64,000 nucleotides of DNA, taken from Maritimibacter sp. (GTDB lineage Bacteria; Pseudomonadota; Alphaproteobacteria; Rhodobacterales; Rhodobacteraceae). Below the pieces are notes generated by a model. The model ran no database searches and was not told the origin of the DNA. It was given only the letters and a program-made list of their open reading frames with translations. The stretch is taken from NCBI GenBank assembly GCA_002701395.1, contig NZVC01000027.1, positions 16,160 through 80,159 on the forward strand, given 5' to 3'. Positions 61,248 through 64,000 of the stretch are shown here, piece by piece. A program made the position numbers and the translations under genes. Positions within the stretch are counted from its first letter, which is position 1, and every line of letters starts with the position of its first letter.

Positions 61248-64000
61248 ATGGACAGTGCATTGCTTCCGATCATGGCGATCCTGCCCTTCCTCGGGGCGCT
61301 CGTTCCGGGCCTGATGATCCGTGCAGGCCGCAATGCCTGCGCGACGTTCACCGCCGTCCCGACCCTCCTTGCGCTGGTGTTCCTTGGCCTTATGGCGCCC
61401 GCCGTCTTCCGCGGCGAGGTCGTGCAAGCCCAGTTCGAGTGGCTGCCCGCCCTTGGCCTGTCGGCCTCTTTCTTCCTTGACGGTCTGGGCCTGCTGTTCG
61501 CGGCGATGATCCTTGGCGTCGGGCTGTTGATCATCCTATACGCGCGTTTCTACCTGTCCGGCGACGACCCGATGGGGCAGTTCTACACCTACCTGCTGCT
61601 GTTCCAAGGCGCGATGCTGGGCATCGTCGTGTCCGACAACATCCTGCTTTTGCTAATTTTCTGGGAACTGACCTCGTTGTCGTCCTTCCTGCTGATCGGC
61701 TATTGGAAACACCTGCCCGATGGCCGTCAGGGCGCCCGCATGGCGCTGACCGTGACCGGCGCGGGCGGTCTGGCGATGATCGGCGGGATGCTGATCCTTG
61801 GGAACATCGTCGGCAGCTACAACCTGACCGACATCCTTGCCGCCGGTGACCAGATCAAGGCGTCGGACTGGTATTTGCCCGCGCTGATCCTGATCCTGCT
61901 GGGCGCTTTCACGAAGTCGGCGCAGTTTCCGTTCCACTTCTGGCTGCCGCACGCGATGGCCGCACCCACCCCGGTGTCGGCCTACCTGCACTCGGCCACG
62001 ATGGTGAAGGCGGGCGTGTTCCTGATGGCCCGCATGTGGCCCGCGCTGGCGGGGACCGACGCGTGGTTCTACATCGTCGCCTCTGTCGGCCTGATCACGA
62101 TGGTGCTTGGCGCGCTGATCGCGCTGTTCAAGGACGACCTTAAGGCGCTGCTGGCGTTTTCCACGGTGTCCCACCTTGGCCTGCTGACCATGCTGCTGGG
62201 TTTCGGCACCCCGATGGCCGCCCTTGCCGCGGTGTTCCACATCATCAACCACCTGACCTTCAAGGCGGCGCTGTTCATGACCGCCGGCATCGTCGACCAC
62301 GAAGCCCACACCCGCGACATCAAGCGTCTGGGCGGTCTGGCGAAGCTGATGCCGATCACCGCCGTCATCGGAACCGCCGCTGCCCTGTCGATGGCGGGCA
62401 TCCCGTTGTTCAACGGCTTCCTGTCGAAGGAAATGATGCTGGAAGAGGCGTCGCACACCTATTGGCTGGGCAACGACTGGCTTGTGCCGGGCCTTGCGAC
62501 CATCGGCGCGCTGCTGTCGGTCGCCTATTCGCTGCGCTTCATCTTCCACGTCTTCGGCGGGCCGGTCCGCGACGACTATCCGCACACGCCGCATGACCCG
62601 CCCGTCGGCCTGTGGGCCTCGCCCGCGATCCTCGTGGTGCTGGTGGTGGCGATCGGCGTCCTGCCGTGGCTGGCCGAGCCCATCGTGATGCTCGCCGCCG
62701 GCGCCGTCACGGGCGGAGACCTGCCCGATGTGCACCTCAAGCTTTGGCACGGCGTCACCCCGGCGCTGTTCATGTCGATCATCGCCGTCGTCGGCGGGGC
62801 GATCCTGCTGGCCGTGCACCGCCCGCTGGACCGGCTGTGGATCGCATCCCCCCGCCCCGAGGCGAAGACGCTGTTCGATGGGCTGGTGAACGCCTGTGTC
62901 GCCGCCACGCGCCGGTTCACCGACGTGACCCACAACGGCGCGATCAGCCGCTACCTTGCGATCTTCGTCGCCGCGACGGTGCTGCTGGGCTATCTCGCGT
63001 GGCGCGGCGGCGGCATGTTGCCCCCGACGCGCGACCTTGTTCCCGTGCCGCCGGTCATGGCGGTGGGCTGGCTTCTGCTGGTCTTCGCCGCCGGGTACAT
63101 CGTGGTCCGTCACCACAACCGCTTTCACGCGCTGGTCCTGATCAGCATCGTCGGCCTGATGATCTCGGCCGGGTTCGTCTACATGTCGGCGCCCGATCTC
63201 GCCCTGACGCAGATCACGGTCGAAACGGTCACCATCCTGCTTCTGCTGCTGGCGCTCCACTTCCTGCCCAAGCATTCGCCGGACGAAAGCGGGACGGGCA
63301 AGCGGTTCCGCGACGGGGCCATCGCGCTGTGCGCAGGCGGAGGCGTCGCCGCCCTGACCTTCGCGTTCCTGACGCGCGACTTCTCGACCATCTCGGACTA
63401 TCACCTCGCCAACTCGTACAAGGGCGGCGGCGGCTCCAACGTCGTGAACGTCATCCTCGTCGACTTCCGGGGCTATGACACCTTCGGCGAGATCATCGTG
63501 CTGGGCATCGCGGGCCTGACCATCTACGCGCTGATGGAGGCGCTGCTGAACGGTCCCGCCTCGCGCCGCCTGCGCAACATGGACTTCAGCCAAGACCGGT
63601 CGCGCGACCGCCACCCGCTGATGATGGTGATCGCCACCCGCGTGATGCTGCCCATCGCCGTCGTGGTCGGCATCTACATCTTCCTGCGCGGCCACAACCA
63701 GCCGGGCGGCGGCTTCGTCGCGGGTCTTGTCGTGTCGATCGCGCTGCTGATGCAGTACATGGCCTCGGGCTTCGCATGGACCCAAAGCCGTCAGCGGATC
63801 GAGTACCACTCGATGATCGGGTCGGGCGTCGTGATCGCCGGGCTGACCGGCATGGGCGCGTGGCTGGCGGGCAAACCGTTCTTGACCAGCGCCTTCGGCT
63901 ACGTCCACCTGCCCCCGATCGAGGAATTCGAACTGGCGACCGCCATGCTGTTCGACCTTGGCGTGTTCCTGTGCGTGCTGGGGGCGGTGATGCTGATGCT
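61248..64000 (+). CDS. Na+(K+)/H+ antiporter subunit A, Mrp/Mnh/Pha type (3' end outside window)
   Basis: 918 residues are visible, still open at the window end. The start is ATG with GGGGGAC upstream. The N-terminal Complex-I-like core has LLIFWELTSLSSFLLIGYWK near 135 with the functional Glu. It also has FTKSAQFPFHFWLPHAMAAPTPVSAYLHSATMVKAG in pieces near 222-258 with the key Lys and His. A MrpA-specific middle part follows. From about 790 the sequence (GHNQPGGGFVAGLVVSIALLMQ) is that of MrpB, so this is the A-B fused form known from Sinorhizobium PhaAB. It exports cations in exchange for protons in alkaline or saline conditions. Downstream subunits should follow. Confidence 0.92.
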   Translation, partial: MDSALLPIMAILPFLGALVPGLMIRAGRNACATFTAVPTLLALVFLGLMAPAVFRGEVVQAQFEWLPALGLSASFFLDGLGLLFAAMILGVGLLIILYARFYLSGDDPMGQFYTYLLLFQGAMLGIVVSDNILLLLIFWELTSLSSFLLIGYWKHLPDGRQGARMALTVTGAGGLAMIGGMLILGNIVGSYNLTDILAAGDQIKASDWYLPALILILLGAFTKSAQFPFHFWLPHAMAAPTPVSAYLHSATMVKAGVFLMARMWPALAGTDAWFYIVASVGLITMVLGALIALFKDDLKALLAFSTVSHLGLLTMLLGFGTPMAALAAVFHIINHLTFKAALFMTAGIVDHEAHTRDIKRLGGLAKLMPITAVIGTAAALSMAGIPLFNGFLSKEMMLEEASHTYWLGNDWLVPGLATIGALLSVAYSLRFIFHVFGGPVRDDYPHTPHDPPVGLWASPAILVVLVVAIGVLPWLAEPIVMLAAGAVTGGDLPDVHLKLWHGVTPALFMSIIAVVGGAILLAVHRPLDRLWIASPRPEAKTLFDGLVNACVAATRRFTDVTHNGAISRYLAIFVAATVLLGYLAWRGGGMLPPTRDLVPVPPVMAVGWLLLVFAAGYIVVRHHNRFHALVLISIVGLMISAGFVYMSAPDLALTQITVETVTILLLLLALHFLPKHSPDESGTGKRFRDGAIALCAGGGVAALTFAFLTRDFSTISDYHLANSYKGGGGSNVVNVILVDFRGYDTFGEIIVLGIAGLTIYALMEALLNGPASRRLRNMDFSQDRSRDRHPLMMVIATRVMLPIAVVVGIYIFLRGHNQPGGGFVAGLVVSIALLMQYMASGFAWTQSRQRIEYHSMIGSGVVIAGLTGMGAWLAGKPFLTSAFGYVHLPPIEEFELATAMLFDLGVFLCVLGAVMLM

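Noticed and set aside
61653..63908. 751-codon minus-strand open frame opposite the antiporter gene
   Set aside because: It is low-complexity, rich in His/Arg/Gln/Asp, and antisense to a clear MrpA. It is a compositional artefact.

Overview
The window is high-GC, densely coded DNA from the main chromosome of an alphaproteobacterium, most likely a marine or soil Rhodobacterales (Roseobacter-type) member. The grounds are the gene families (DUF6324, MmcB with a GTTC-N7-GTTC SOS box, VPLPA-CTERM and Hint-domain proteins, Xsc-Pta-AckA, an FnrL-type TTGAT-N4-ATCAA box) and a tRNA-His with A73 and no G-1, as in many alphaproteobacteria. Both ends cut a gene: a dehydroshikimate dehydratase/HPPD-like fusion on the left and an Mrp/Pha antiporter subunit A on the right. 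There is no CRISPR array, transposase, integrase or rRNA.

Layout. 0-7 kb: the fusion enzyme tail, an ElyC/YdcF-like protein, tRNA-His, DUF6324, SOS-controlled mmcB, and several membrane or periplasmic proteins of unknown role. 7-11.3 kb: housekeeping riboflavin genes in two minus-strand blocks (ribB-ribH-nusB and ribE-HIT-unknown). 11.5-16.1 kb: a capsule block (KpsS-like, Wza/KpsD-like lipoprotein, KpsC) without its ABC transporter. 16.2-33.2 kb: a complete protocatechuate 4,5-cleavage (meta) pathway: pobA with a divergent AraC regulator; a divergent ligA/ligB paralogue pair behind an FNR-type box; a minus operon galB-ligK-ligU-ligI; a LysR regulator with two DNA-binding domains; and a plus unit with a second, canonical pmdA/pmdB pair and ligC. 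Together these convert 4-hydroxybenzoate to pyruvate and oxaloacetate. The fusion enzyme at the left edge could feed the same pathway from dehydroshikimate.

33.5-34.1 kb is a lone VPLPA-CTERM surface protein behind an AT-rich leader. 34.2-41.2 kb is a Dpp/Opp-type transporter (binding protein, permease, permease-ATPase fusion, ATPase) with a GntR regulator and a divergent DUF1028 gene. 41.2-45.1 kb is xsc-pta-ackA, for sulfoacetaldehyde breakdown to acetyl phosphate, acetyl-CoA and acetate. 45.2-49.7 kb is a three-gene envelope module (RND/MMPL pump, LolA-like periplasmic protein, outer-membrane barrel), the most system-like set of unknown substrate here. 49.8-56.5 kb is a PotABCD-like importer with an Asp/Glu/hydantoin racemase, and a divergent FCD-GntR regulator plus GNAT acetyltransferase. 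56.5-60.5 kb has an unknown protein and a large CheB-CheR-PAS protein. After about 0.7 kb without a gene, the Mrp antiporter begins.

Tightly overlapping stop/start pairs (ATGA or TGATG) define most operons and helped choose starts. All functional calls come from reading motifs and recalled family sequences; no database search was run.
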